Made by a program: the position numbers and the translations under genes. Of a stretch of DNA of 39,566 nt, positions 6,835 through 14,982 are shown piece by piece. This stretch comes from Acidobacteriota bacterium (GTDB lineage Bacteria > Acidobacteriota > Terriglobia > Acidiferrales > UBA7541), in NCBI GenBank assembly GCA_016201285.1, contig JACQDE010000004.1, positions 1 to 39,566 on the forward strand, read 5' to 3'. Each line of letters opens with the position of its first letter. Positions within the stretch are counted from its first letter, which is position 1. The notes below the pieces were generated by a model that saw only the letters and a program-made list of their open reading frames with translations, ran no database searches and was not told where the DNA came from.

Positions 6835-9386
6835 TGCCTCCTCAATTCTTCAGCCCGCCGGCCGAACGGAGAGGGCACAACGTCCGGCTTAGCGGCCATT
6901 CCAGCGGCGGGATAGGAGTTCGGCGATGCGGGTTCACCGGGCGAGGAATCCTTTGGCAAAACCGATGAGTCCAAAGCTCGGTTGACGATGTTCTTGAGTT
7001 CCTCGACCAGGAAAGGCTTGGCCAGATAAGGGAGACCTGTTTTCTTCAGGAAGTCCAGAGTGCGGGGAGAAAGGGTGTCCCCGGTGACGAAAAGGATGCG
7101 GTGCTGCGCCGGGTGGCCCGCGCGGACGAGCGAGCGGTAGAAGGCACGGCCGTCAAGGCGGGGCATGCGCAGGTCGCAGATGATCAAGTCGTAGCCAAAA
7201 CGGCCGGCGCGAGCGAGGCCTTCGCGGCTGTCGAGGACCACGTCCACCAGATGGCCCTGTTCCTTGAGCACGTCGGAAATGAGCTGGGCAACAGTAGGTT
7301 CGTCTTCCACCACCAGAATGCTGGCGCTGCGCGGCTGACCTGCTGTGGAAGCCGAAGAAGTCTCCCGCGGCGGCAGGACGGCAACGTCGCCGGCCAGTTC
7401 AGCAGCCTCGGGCTGGAGCGGCGAGAGAACGGCCGGGACTTCAAACGAGGTGAAAACAGGAAGCTCGACGACGAACGTCGCGCCGCCGAGGGGTTCGGAC
7501 AATGGCGAGGAACGCGCGGAATCCAGATAGATCTCGCCGCCATGCTCGTGGACGATTCCATAGGCGATGGAAAGGCCCAACCCGGTGCCGATGCCCATCG
7601 GCTTGGTGGTGAAGAAGGGATCGAAGAGGCGGGAAGCGAATTCCGGGGAAACTCCCGTGCCGTTATCGGAGACTTCCAGCGCGAGGCGCGGCGGCTGTGA
7701 ACCGGGAAGCGCAAAGGTGCGGACGCGGATGTGCCCCTGGTCGGCAGTGCTGGGCGCGTCGGGGCGCGGGCCGGCAGGGCCGTCAAGGATGGCCTGCTCG
7801 GCATTCACCAGAAGATTCAGGACCACCTGCTGCAACTGGTGCGGATCGGCCAGGGTGGGCGGCAGTGTGGGATCGAGTTGGAGTTCCACGTGGATGTTTT
7901 CGACCTTCAGCTCGTAGCTGCGCAGGGCCAGGGTGCGCTCGGCGATTTCGTTGAGGTCCACAGCGCGGCGCACGACACGAGCTTCGCGGGCAAAGAGCAA
8001 GAGGTTTTTCACGATGCGGCCGGCGCGTTCCGCTTCCTGAAAGATTTTCTCCGCCTCGCGCAGGATGTCGCGGACGGCGGCGGCGTCCAGGTAGCGTTCG
8101 GCGGCGGCGCGGCGGCCGGGGCTGCGGGCCAGGAGGAGTTGCGCATAGCCCATGATGCTGGTGAGGGGGTTGTTGAGTTCGTGGGCGATGCCGGAGACAA
8201 GCTGGCCAATGGCGGCCATTTTTTCTGTCTGTACCATGCGTGAATGAGAGGGCCCTGACTCGCCACCCTCGCGGTACAGCTCCAGCCAGCCGAGGCGATG
8301 ACCCAGCGCGTCGGAGACGGGCCGCGAGAATCGCTGGAGGATGCGGCGCGAGGGGCGAATGAGCTCCAATTCATCCCATGCGGAAGAATTGCCGAGCGAA
8401 GCAAGCTCCCCCCAGCGACGTGCAAATGTCTCCGGGTCGCGGACCATGGGCGCGAGCCGCTCAAACAACTGCTCGACGCCGCGCCCGGCGAGACTGGCGG
8501 CATCCTGCGGATCAATACCGAAAAGCTGTGCAAGGCGCTCGTTCAGACAGCGGATGCGTCCGGCCGGGTCCAACAGCAGGACGCCGCTTTCGACTGATTC
8601 GAGCAGCGCGCACAATTCTGCCTCGGCGTGGCGCGCGACGGTCGAAGACACCACCTCAGGCGCGGGCGCAGCGGCAGCCGTGCTTCGCGTGTCCAGGAGC
8701 GACTGCCGAGTTGCTGCCAGGTCCTGGGCGGCTTGCTTTGCTGCCTGGGCGGCATGTTCCATCTGTGCGCGGTGAGCCGCTTCACGCCCGATTCGCTCCT
8801 TGCGCAGGAGCTCGGAAGATTCGCGCTCCCGCTGGGCCCGGACCGCAACCGCGAGCTGATCCAGGAGAGTCCAAACAAATATCGCGGTGGCCTTCGGGCT
8901 GCGCAGACGGCCGGATTTGAACGCGAGCAGGGCAAGGCCGGTGGTACGCCCACAGGAACGAACCGGCCACCATACCGCGCCTTCCATCCCCGTGAGCACA
9001 GGCGGCGAAAACACGGGAGCCGTCTCCCCCGCAGAGGCGGCGCGATGTAGGTCGCGCAGGTCGGCGATAACCGGCGCCTTGTTTTCGAGGACGCTTTTCC
9101 AGGGAAAGGAGGAGAGGTCCAGGCGGTCCCATTCGGAAGGGACCGGGCCGGACGGCGACTCGAGGACGACGCCGCAGTGCAGATGGGGAACGTCCGACTC
9201 GATCCAGACACCGGCACGCTCGGCCCGAGCAACAGTCAGCAGGTTGAAGGCGGCCAGTTCGAGCAGGCGAGGCAGAGAGTCTCCTGCCGCTGCCGCCTGC
9301 GAAAAGGCTGCCAGCGCTGCCGCAGCGCTTTGCTCTCTTGAGAAGTAGCGCAGCAAATCCCTGATACCCATAGCCGCGCCTACCAC
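6831..9386 (-). CDS. Soluble hybrid histidine kinase: GAF-PAS-HisKA-HATPase-receiver
   Basis: An 851-residue protein with no membrane segment. Domains in order: GAF-like (about 35-185), coiled-coil linker (185-245), PAS (about 255-370), HisKA with GIAHELNNPLTSIMGYAQLL (His402), and HATPase with N-box NLLVNAEQAI, G1 DNGTGVS and G2 GIGTGLGLSIAYG (about 510-645). A C-terminal receiver (about 690-800) has ILVVEDEP, phospho-acceptor Asp738 in CDLRMP, and KPF. The start is taken as GTG at 9386; an internal ATG at 9371 is possible, and neither has a strong ribosome site. The start overlaps the end of a 36-residue membrane peptide, so it may be translated by coupling. The likely partner is the NtrC-type regulator encoded just upstream. 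The signal is unknown. Confidence 0.93.
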   Translation of the reverse strand: MVGAAMGIRDLLRYFSREQSAAAALAAFSQAAAAGDSLPRLLELAAFNLLTVARAERAGVWIESDVPHLHCGVVLESPSGPVPSEWDRLDLSSFPWKSVLENKAPVIADLRDLHRAASAGETAPVFSPPVLTGMEGAVWWPVRSCGRTTGLALLAFKSGRLRSPKATAIFVWTLLDQLAVAVRAQRERESSELLRKERIGREAAHRAQMEHAAQAAKQAAQDLAATRQSLLDTRSTAAAAPAPEVVSSTVARHAEAELCALLESVESGVLLLDPAGRIRCLNERLAQLFGIDPQDAASLAGRGVEQLFERLAPMVRDPETFARRWGELASLGNSSAWDELELIRPSRRILQRFSRPVSDALGHRLGWLELYREGGESGPSHSRMVQTEKMAAIGQLVSGIAHELNNPLTSIMGYAQLLLARSPGRRAAAERYLDAAAVRDILREAEKIFQEAERAGRIVKNLLLFAREARVVRRAVDLNEIAERTLALRSYELKVENIHVELQLDPTLPPTLADPHQLQQVVLNLLVNAEQAILDGPAGPRPDAPSTADQGHIRVRTFALPGSQPPRLALEVSDNGTGVSPEFASRLFDPFFTTKPMGIGTGLGLSIAYGIVHEHGGEIYLDSARSSPLSEPLGGATFVVELPVFTSFEVPAVLSPLQPEAAELAGDVAVLPPRETSSASTAGQPRSASILVVEDEPTVAQLISDVLKEQGHLVDVVLDSREGLARAGRFGYDLIICDLRMPRLDGRAFYRSLVRAGHPAQHRILFVTGDTLSPRTLDFLKKTGLPYLAKPFLVEELKNIVNRALDSSVLPKDSSPGEPASPNSYPAAGMAAKPDVVPSPFGRRAEELRRQ

Positions 9387-9490
9387 GGAGTACGCAGTAT
9401 GAAATAGCTGCAGAGCAGAGCGGCGGTGACCGCGATCACAAACTCGAGGGCGCGTCGCACGCCACGGCTCACGTGAACTGGTCTGTACAC
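9380..9490 (-). CDS. 36-residue single-pass membrane peptide
   Basis: A short frame starts at GTG 9490, six bases after an AAAAGG ribosome-site-like sequence, and stops at TAG 9380-9382, overlapping the first codons of the hybrid kinase. A second GTG lies two codons upstream (9496). The peptide has a basic N-terminus (VSRGVRRALE) and a hydrophobic segment (FVIAVTAALLCSYFIL), then RTPW. It lies about 20 bases after the predicted sigma-54 start site, making it the first frame of the kinase operon. It could be a membrane anchor or sensor for the soluble kinase, or a leader that couples translation. No family is recognised. Confidence 0.5.
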   Translation of the reverse strand: MYRPVHVSRGVRRALEFVIAVTAALLCSYFILRTPW

Positions 9491-9521
9491 GATCACCCTT
9501 TTGGACTGCGCGGTATGTGAA

Positions 9522-9537
9522 AGCAAAGGTGCTTCCA
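9522..9537 (-). promoter_or_regulatory. Sigma-54 promoter of the kinase operon
   Basis: The minus strand reads TGGAAGCACCTTTGCT, with GG and GC separated by exactly 10 bases (consensus TGGCAC-N5-TTGCW). The expected start site is near 9511, about 20 bases before the small membrane-peptide gene. An inverted repeat AAGTACTGTTACTT at 9556-9569 lies about 25 bases further upstream and may bind the activator. Confidence 0.72.
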
Positions 9538-9555
9538 GAATCCCTGCAAAACTGT

Positions 9556-9569
9556 AAGTACTGTTACTT
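9556..9569. promoter_or_regulatory. Candidate activator-binding inverted repeat
   Basis: AAGTA-CTGT-TACTT is a 5-bp inverted repeat just upstream of the -24 element. A related site, AAGTAATCACTT, occurs at 11196-11207 upstream of the second sigma-54 promoter, and an AAGTAA half-site occurs at 12128-12133 upstream of the third. The shared sequence and position suggest an enhancer for the NtrC-type activator. The rest of the gap 9570-9729 shows no gene. Confidence 0.4.
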
Positions 9570-9729
9570 CAAGCGAATCAGGAAGCAGGTCGAGGGGGAC
9601 AATAGAAAATTCATTCCCAGAGTGAGATTCGAAGCCGCAAATCGTCCCGCAACGGTAAGGGAACTATTGAACAAAGATGCGGAGGGCGATCGCGAATCGA
9701 GAAGGAAGACGCCGCGAAGAAACGCAGGG

Positions 9730-11127
9730 CTAGCGCAGGGATTCATACTGCTTGAGCTTGCGATAGAGCGTGGTCTTGCCGATGCCGAGTAGGCGTGCGG
9801 CAGCCAGCTTATCGCCGCCGGTTTCGCGGAGGGCGCGGAAGATGGCGCGGCGTTCGAGTTCCTCGAGGGGAAGAAGTTCGTCTGCGGAGGGCGGGCGATC
9901 GAGAGTGCCCGCGGGGGAACCGTACTGGAGGTTTGAAGGGAGATCACCAACGTGAAGGATAGGCCCGGAGCCGAGAGCCATGGCGCGGGCGATGGCGTTT
10001 TCCAGCTCGCGGACGTTACCGGGCCAGTCGTAGGCCATCAGGCGGCGCATGGCGTCTTCGGAAATGGTGCGGAACGGCCGCTCAGGCTCGCTGAATTTTT
10101 CAAGGAAGAAATTGACGAGCAGAGGAATGTCACTTTTACGCTCGCGCAGCGGGGGCAACTTGATGGCGACGACGTTGAGACGGAAGTAGAGGTCCTGTCG
10201 GAACGAGCCGGCGCGGATTGCGGATTCGAGGTCGCGATTGGTGGCGGCAATCACGCGAACGTGAATGGCGACGCGGTCCACCGCGCCGACGGGCTTGATC
10301 TCGCGCTCTTGGAGTGCGCGAAGGAGCTTGGCCTGGAGGTCCACGGGCATGTCGGCAATCTCGTCGAGGAAGAGCGTGCCGTCAGCGGCGGCCTCGAGCA
10401 ACCCCTGGCGCGTCTGGACCGCGCCGGTGAAGGCGCCCTTCACATACCCGAAGAGCTCGGACTCGATGAGGGTCGGGACCAAGGCGGAACAATCGACCGG
10501 CACGAAGGGCTTCTTGCGGCGGTGGCCGGAGAAATGGATGGAACGAGCGACGAGCTCTTTGCCGGTGCCGCTTTCTCCAAGGATCAAGACGGGATAATTA
10601 TGCTGGCTGACCTTCTCAATCATCTTATAGACGCGCTGCATCTTGGGGGAAGTGCCGATGAGGCCGCCGAAACCGGGGCGGCTGCGAAGTTGCTCGCGCA
10701 GGACGCGGTTTTCCTGGTCGAGCTCGATGGCGCGGAGGAGGCGGTCGAGCTTGTTGCGGAGCTCGTCCACATGGAAGGGTTTCGTTACATAGTCGGCGGC
10801 GCCGAGGCGCGTGGCTTCCACGGCGGTTTCGATGGTGCCGTACTGTGTGAGGACGACGACAGGAATCTGCGCATAGGTAGCGCGCACGCGCTTGAGCAGC
10901 TCAATCCCGCCGAGGTCGGGAACACGCAAGTCAGTAAGCACGATATCCACGGGAAACTGTTCGAGGGTTTCCAGGGCCTGCTCGGTGGTGGTGGCGGTGC
11001 GAACCAGCAGGCCGGCTTCGCGGGCCACGTCGGCACACAAATCGCGCGCCGCGGCTTCGTCATCCACAATCAGGATGGCGCCAACGGGCGCGGGTTGCTC
11101 ACGGGCGGGAACTGGAGCTTCGGTCAT
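9730..11127 (-). CDS. NtrC-family sigma-54 response regulator
   Basis: A 465-residue protein. The receiver is at about 17-130 (ILIVDDE; phospho-acceptor Asp66 in LTDLRVP; KPFH). The AAA+ domain is at about 155-390, with Walker A GESGTGKE (184-191), the sigma-54 contact loop GAFTGA (231-236), Walker B TLFLDEIADMP and the arginine-finger region FRQDLYFRLNV. A C-terminal Fis-type helix-turn-helix follows (KLAAARLLGIGKTTLYRKLK). All activator elements are intact. A ribosome site GAGGAAG precedes the ATG at 11127. A perfect -24/-12 promoter lies 25 bases upstream, so the gene is probably autoregulated. It sits immediately before the hybrid kinase operon and is its likely output. Confidence 0.95.
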   Translation of the reverse strand: MTEAPVPAREQPAPVGAILIVDDEAAARDLCADVAREAGLLVRTATTTEQALETLEQFPVDIVLTDLRVPDLGGIELLKRVRATYAQIPVVVLTQYGTIETAVEATRLGAADYVTKPFHVDELRNKLDRLLRAIELDQENRVLREQLRSRPGFGGLIGTSPKMQRVYKMIEKVSQHNYPVLILGESGTGKELVARSIHFSGHRRKKPFVPVDCSALVPTLIESELFGYVKGAFTGAVQTRQGLLEAAADGTLFLDEIADMPVDLQAKLLRALQEREIKPVGAVDRVAIHVRVIAATNRDLESAIRAGSFRQDLYFRLNVVAIKLPPLRERKSDIPLLVNFFLEKFSEPERPFRTISEDAMRRLMAYDWPGNVRELENAIARAMALGSGPILHVGDLPSNLQYGSPAGTLDRPPSADELLPLEELERRAIFRALRETGGDKLAAARLLGIGKTTLYRKLKQYESLR

Positions 11128-11151
11128 ACGCTTCCTCGCAGCCCGAATGGG

Positions 11152-11167
11152 AGCAACGGTTGTGCCA
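11152..11167 (-). promoter_or_regulatory. Sigma-54 promoter of the NtrC-type regulator (perfect consensus)
   Basis: The minus strand reads TGGCACAACCGTTGCT, an exact match to TGGCAC-N5-TTGCW with GG-N10-GC spacing. The expected start near 11141 leaves a leader of about 14 bases with the ribosome site GAGGAAG. The candidate enhancer AAGTAATCACTT lies at 11196-11207. A second, weaker GG-N10-GC match (TGGTAGCATACCTGCT, 11234-11249) lies further upstream on the same strand. Confidence 0.85.
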
Positions 11168-11195
11168 AATCAGAATTTGGGACCATTTACAGGAA

Positions 11196-11207
11196 AAGTA
11201 ATCACTT
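11196..11207. promoter_or_regulatory. Candidate activator-binding inverted repeat
   Basis: AAGTAATCACTT (arms AAGT/ACTT) lies about 35 bases upstream of the -24 element of the regulator promoter. It resembles the repeat at 9556-9569 read on the other strand (AAGTAACAGTACTT). It would fit autoregulation by the product of the adjacent gene. Confidence 0.4.
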
Positions 11208-11380
11208 AGCCAGGGAAACGGGGACGGAATACCAGCAGGTATGCTACCACAGTGAAACGAGGAATGAGCAGAATAATCTAGGAATCAGCAAGTTCCTATT
11301 TAGTATCAAACACTTGCAGAATTGGAACGACTCCGCATCCCAAAAGGGGAACGCAGTGCCGTTCCACAGGCTCAGCGGGG

Positions 11381-12052
11381 TCAATTCTTGACTTCGATGG
11401 AAACGGGTTGGCTGAGTCTAAAGCTGAGCTGGGATTCCGCGGGGAGGACGATGTCCTTCTTGCCGGTGGCGGCGGCTGTGGCTGTGCCTGCGCCGGCGCC
11501 GACAGCGGCGCCGATGGCCGCGCCCTTGCCGCCGCCAGCGATCGCGCCGACGGCGGTTCCGACTCCGGTGCCGCCGCCGATAAGCACCCAGTTGCGCTTA
11601 TCGTGATTCTGCCCAGAACGGGTAATCGAAGTGGTGCGCAGCTCGTAGGATTTGCCGGCAATCTCCACCGAATTTAGGGCCAAGCGAAGACGCGCAACGC
11701 CTTGCAGACGGCCGGAAGCGCGGACCTCGACGACGATGCCCTGCACATGCGCGCCCTTGGGAATCACGGTCTTGCCATCGACCACAACGGGCGCGGCAAC
11801 GGAAGCGTCGAACGGTTCGCCCGAGCGCGCCTGATCACTGGAGAGGGTCTGATCGAGAACGACGACGATTTCGGTGCCGGCGGGCACCGCCACGGGCTTC
11901 GCGGATTTCAGCAGACTGCTGAGAATGCCCGGCGACTCGCTCTTCTTGTTGTCGCTGGCCTGGCTGGATTGCGGAACGCTGGAGCAGGCCGCAAGACTCA
12001 GCACCAGCGCCGAAACATATAATGAACGCAGAAAGACTCGTGAGCCTTTCAT
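11381..12052 (-). CDS. Glycine-zipper envelope lipoprotein (paralog 1)
   Basis: A 223-residue protein starting at ATG 12052, preceded by GAGGAGG; upstream in-frame starts would bury the signal sequence. Signal peptide with lipobox LAAC (Cys23), then a linker, then a beta-rich part (VPAGTEIVVVLDQTLSS; VIPKGAHVQGIVVEVRASG; RLQGVARLRLALNSVEI). A glycine-zipper-like helix pair follows (GGGTGVGTAVGAIAGGGKG, AAIGAAVGAGAG), then a C-terminal strand. Two more proteins of this layout are in the window (19843-20514 and 26085-26909). Outer-membrane or periplasmic location is inferred. It has its own sigma-54 promoter, so it is the best visible structural target of the NtrC-type regulator. The exact function is unknown. 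Confidence 0.8.
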   Translation of the reverse strand: MKGSRVFLRSLYVSALVLSLAACSSVPQSSQASDNKKSESPGILSSLLKSAKPVAVPAGTEIVVVLDQTLSSDQARSGEPFDASVAAPVVVDGKTVIPKGAHVQGIVVEVRASGRLQGVARLRLALNSVEIAGKSYELRTTSITRSGQNHDKRNWVLIGGGTGVGTAVGAIAGGGKGAAIGAAVGAGAGTATAAATGKKDIVLPAESQLSFRLSQPVSIEVKN

Positions 12053-12083
12053 GGGAACCTCCTCTTGTACACACAGCTTAGAA

Positions 12084-12099
12084 GGCAAGCCACGTGCCA
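12084..12099 (-). promoter_or_regulatory. Sigma-54 promoter of glycine-zipper lipoprotein
   Basis: The minus strand reads TGGCACGTGGCTTGCC: a full TGGCAC box, N5, TTGC, with GG-N10-GC spacing. The predicted start near 12073 leaves a leader of about 20 bases containing the ribosome site. Upstream lie an AAGTAA half-site (12128-12133) and a perfect palindrome ATGAAATTTCAT (12137-12148). Confidence 0.8.
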
Positions 12100-12187
12100 G
12101 AGGGCTAACCTGTTTCTCGTTGAAAAAAAGTAAGTTATGAAATTTCATGCGCATCGGACCTAGTAAAAAGTACAGGCTGACGGAAAG

Positions 12188-14185
12188 CTAGGGGCTCGGC
12201 GGCGGCGAAGAAGACGTAGCCAGTTTTGCCGGAAGCTCGACGGCGTAGAGCCCCTCCGTGGAAGAAGCGGCATAGATGATGGCCGCGGCTTCGCGGGCGG
12301 TGACGACCGGAAAACGACCCTCGGCGAGAGTACCTTCGATGCGCGCCCATGTGGCGCCGCGGTCGTAAGAGATGTAGAGACCCTGGGTCTGCATAGAAAC
12401 GAGGAAAATGTCTCCGACCACGGCGAGATCCTGAATCGGAGCTCGCGGCAGGCCGTTGGCAGCCTGCCGCCACGTGCTTCCGGCATCGCGGGAGATGTAA
12501 AGGCCTTTGCCGGCGGTGGCGAGAATTGTTTTATCGCCGGCCACGTCGAGGCGAAGAGCGCCGCCGGCTTCGAGCGGGAGGTCGTGCCAGGACCAGGTAG
12601 ATCCAGCGTCGCGGGAGAAAACCATGCCGCGGAGGGTGACGACCCAGAAGTTTTTTCCGTCGGGCGAAATGCGCACCGAACGCGCAGGAAGAACAACGGG
12701 GCCGACGGGCGTGATGACCCACGTCACACCCTGATCGCGGGAGACGAGCAGGCCGTCATCAGTCGCGGCGTACCACGCGTCGCGTGTGAAGGCCATGTCC
12801 AGCACCACATGGTTTAACGGCCGCGGCCCGCGCACAATTCTTGCCGGAATTCTCCTCCCTTTTTTCGGCGGCTCCTTTACTTCCGAGCTGAAGGCGGGTT
12901 CGCCGGTCACGGTACCGATGCGCTGCCACGCGGACCTGCCGGGGTCGTAGCGCATCAGGCCGCCGCGGTCGAGCGCAGCAAGCCATCCGCCGGGCAAGGC
13001 ATAGACGCGGCGAACGGCTTCGGCTTTCAAGCCGGGGCCGAGAGGTTTCCAGGTGCGGCCGGCGTCGTCGGTGGCGAGCACGGGTTCGGGAGCGTTGGCG
13101 AGCACGGCGAGCACGCGCTCGGGGCGGTCGCGGTCGAGGGCGAGCGCGAGGATCTGGCGGTGGAAGAAGCCATCGTTGGCGGCGCGGAATTGTTTGCCGG
13201 CGGTGTCGCTGAGCATCACGCCGAGTTGCTCGGTGCCCATGACGAGGCGGCCGTGGGATTTCGCGTCGAGGACGAGCGCGTTGATCACCCAATCGCCGGG
13301 CGTGAGGCGCTGCCAGGTCGCGCCGGCGTCGTTCGTGCGCCAGAGGCCCTCGGTGGTGGCGGCGTAAATGGTTTGCGGACGATGCGGGTCCTGACGAATG
13401 ACATGCGTGCGCCGCGCGGTGTAAGGGATGCCCTGAATCTTGCGCCAGAGATTGCCAGCGTCGTCGCTGCGGTAGATGCCGGAGCAGGCGCTGGCGTAGA
13501 GGCGGCGGGGATTGGCGCGGTCCACCGCGATGCTCATCACGTCGGAGTCGTCAATCATGCCGTCGTGGATTGGTTTCCATAAGCGGCCGCCGTCGGCGGT
13601 TTTCCACGGGAGATGAAACGTGCCGGCGTAGATGATCTCGGGATTGTGCGGGTCGATGGCGATGGAATCGAGGTTGCGGATTTCTTCATTGCCTTCGGGA
13701 GAGATGCGCTCCCAGGTGCGTGCAGCGTCGCGGGAACGAAAGACGCCGTCCAGCGCGCCGGCGATGAGAATGCCGGGATTCGATGGCGCTTGGGCGAGCG
13801 CACGGATGGCATGTTTATCGAGGCCGGAGGGGCGCCAGGTGACGCCGGCGTCCTCGCTGCGGAAGACGCCGCCACCGCCATTGTTTTCGCGGGACCACGC
13901 CGCCGCCAGCAGAATTTTCGGATTGCGCGGGTCCACCAGGATGGCGGTGACAACGCCGTCGGCGGAGGAGCCGGCACGGCCGAGAAGTTTCCAGGTTTCG
14001 CCGGCGTCCGTCGAGCCGAAGATGTGCCCGTCGGCGGTGCCGAGATAGATACGCTGAGGGTCGCTGGGGTCCGCCGCCAGCGTGAGCACGTCTCCGCCCG
14101 GCGGGCCCATGGGCTTCCAGGTCTGCGCGGCGGCGGGAAGAGCCGCGAGAATGAACAACGCGAGGATGTTGATCAGGCGTCGCAT
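12188..14185 (-). CDS. Secreted Asp-box (BNR) repeat beta-propeller protein
   Basis: A 665-residue protein from ATG 14185, with signal peptide RRLINILALFILAALPAAAQ. About nine Asp-box motifs (S-D-G-TW) recur along the chain: STDAGETW, SEDAGVTW, SRDAARTW, TNDAGATW, TDDAGRTW, SRDQGVTW, SRDAGSTW (twice) and SYDRGATW. Such chains fold as one or two beta-propellers, as in Ycf48-like and sialidase-type proteins. The sialidase active site is not evident, so an enzymatic role is not claimed. No Shine-Dalgarno sequence precedes the start. A TATACAAT box lies about 10 bases upstream, so the transcript may be nearly leaderless. It lies upstream of the sigma-54 controlled lipoprotein but has a separate promoter region. 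Confidence 0.85.
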   Translation of the reverse strand: MRRLINILALFILAALPAAAQTWKPMGPPGGDVLTLAADPSDPQRIYLGTADGHIFGSTDAGETWKLLGRAGSSADGVVTAILVDPRNPKILLAAAWSRENNGGGGVFRSEDAGVTWRPSGLDKHAIRALAQAPSNPGILIAGALDGVFRSRDAARTWERISPEGNEEIRNLDSIAIDPHNPEIIYAGTFHLPWKTADGGRLWKPIHDGMIDDSDVMSIAVDRANPRRLYASACSGIYRSDDAGNLWRKIQGIPYTARRTHVIRQDPHRPQTIYAATTEGLWRTNDAGATWQRLTPGDWVINALVLDAKSHGRLVMGTEQLGVMLSDTAGKQFRAANDGFFHRQILALALDRDRPERVLAVLANAPEPVLATDDAGRTWKPLGPGLKAEAVRRVYALPGGWLAALDRGGLMRYDPGRSAWQRIGTVTGEPAFSSEVKEPPKKGRRIPARIVRGPRPLNHVVLDMAFTRDAWYAATDDGLLVSRDQGVTWVITPVGPVVLPARSVRISPDGKNFWVVTLRGMVFSRDAGSTWSWHDLPLEAGGALRLDVAGDKTILATAGKGLYISRDAGSTWRQAANGLPRAPIQDLAVVGDIFLVSMQTQGLYISYDRGATWARIEGTLAEGRFPVVTAREAAAIIYAASSTEGLYAVELPAKLATSSSPPPSP

Positions 14186-14324
14186 GGGCGAAGAGACATT
14201 GTATAGCATGGAGGACAGTGGCGAGTGGCGAGGGCGAGGATTGTGATTCGTGGCTCGCGAATCGTAGCACAGTCCGCCGTTTTCGTTGGGGCGACCGGAA
14301 GGCCGCCCAATGTAGAGGCCGCCG
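14186..14324. repeat. Gap with a degenerate dispersed hairpin
   Basis: The gap contains GGCCGCCCAATGTAGAGGCCGCCGCTACG (about 14303-14331 overall), a decayed member of the hairpin family ending in GCCGCCGCTAC. No gene is seen. Confidence 0.45.
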
Positions 14325-14894
14325 CTACGAAGAGGACTTTGCACCGGGTTCTCCTTCTTTCTTGCTGAGGAAAGTCGCGGCAAATTTCGCGAACCGCTGG
14401 CGGTCTTCGTCCGACATGGTATTGAATGAGCTGAATTGTTCGATGAGGCGCTTGATGACCTCGAACTCGTCCAGAGTCATCTTGTAGAGGCGTTCGTCCG
14501 AATTGGATTTCGACTTGTCGGCCTGGTGCCCCATTTTCATCGCCAACTGGAGGGCCGGGAGAAGGGATTTTATCGTGCGCTCGATGGAGGGCAGGCTGAC
14601 GAGCATCAATTGCCCGACATAGCCGAGGACGGCGGCGCTGCGCGGCGAAATGAGGTCGCGGGCACAAAAGCGAAAGACATTGCCGAGGGCCTTGTGAATG
14701 CTTTCTTGGGTGTTGAGGGGATCGTCGGCAGCCACGATTTCCTCGCCGATGCGGGCGGCTTGCTCTTCCTGCTGCTGGCGTCGCCAGTGGTTGAAGCAAA
14801 AGACGACGTCGGGCGCAACACGAATCATGCAGCAACGGCGGCCGTCGGTGGAGACGAATTCACAGCGGTCAGCTTCTTTGGGAATGGATCTCAT
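14325..14894 (-). CDS. Hypothetical protein with possible N-terminal zinc site
   Basis: A 189-residue cytoplasmic protein. The N-terminus has spaced Cys/His residues (CEF, DGRRCC, VFCFNH) that could form one zinc site. The rest is helical (EEQAARIGEEIVAADD; LDEFEVIKRLIEQFSSF) with a charged tail. A GAAAGG ribosome site precedes ATG 14894. It lies downstream of the DpnI-like gene on the same strand, separated by 378 bases that carry regularly spaced GTTGACT repeats. I do not recognise the family; it may be a regulator or nucleic-acid binder, but nothing proves that. Confidence 0.6.
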   Translation of the reverse strand: MRSIPKEADRCEFVSTDGRRCCMIRVAPDVVFCFNHWRRQQQEEQAARIGEEIVAADDPLNTQESIHKALGNVFRFCARDLISPRSAAVLGYVGQLMLVSLPSIERTIKSLLPALQLAMKMGHQADKSKSNSDERLYKMTLDEFEVIKRLIEQFSSFNTMSDEDRQRFAKFAATFLSKKEGEPGAKSSS

Positions 14895-14982
14895 GGCAAA
14901 CCTTTCGAAGGAACAAAGTTGAAGTGTGGAAATGTGGAAGAGTGAAAGTGAGGGAGCCCCCCACCCGGGTGTTTTGTGGATC

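Noticed and set aside
11234..11249. Second -24/-12-like match TGGTAGCATACCTGCT
   Set aside because: GG-N10-GC spacing is right but both boxes are weak, and a perfect promoter lies nearer the gene; noted only within that entry.
9952..11391. 479-residue plus-strand open frame
   Set aside because: Antisense to the NtrC-type regulator, whose motifs are complete; it also covers the sigma-54 promoter.
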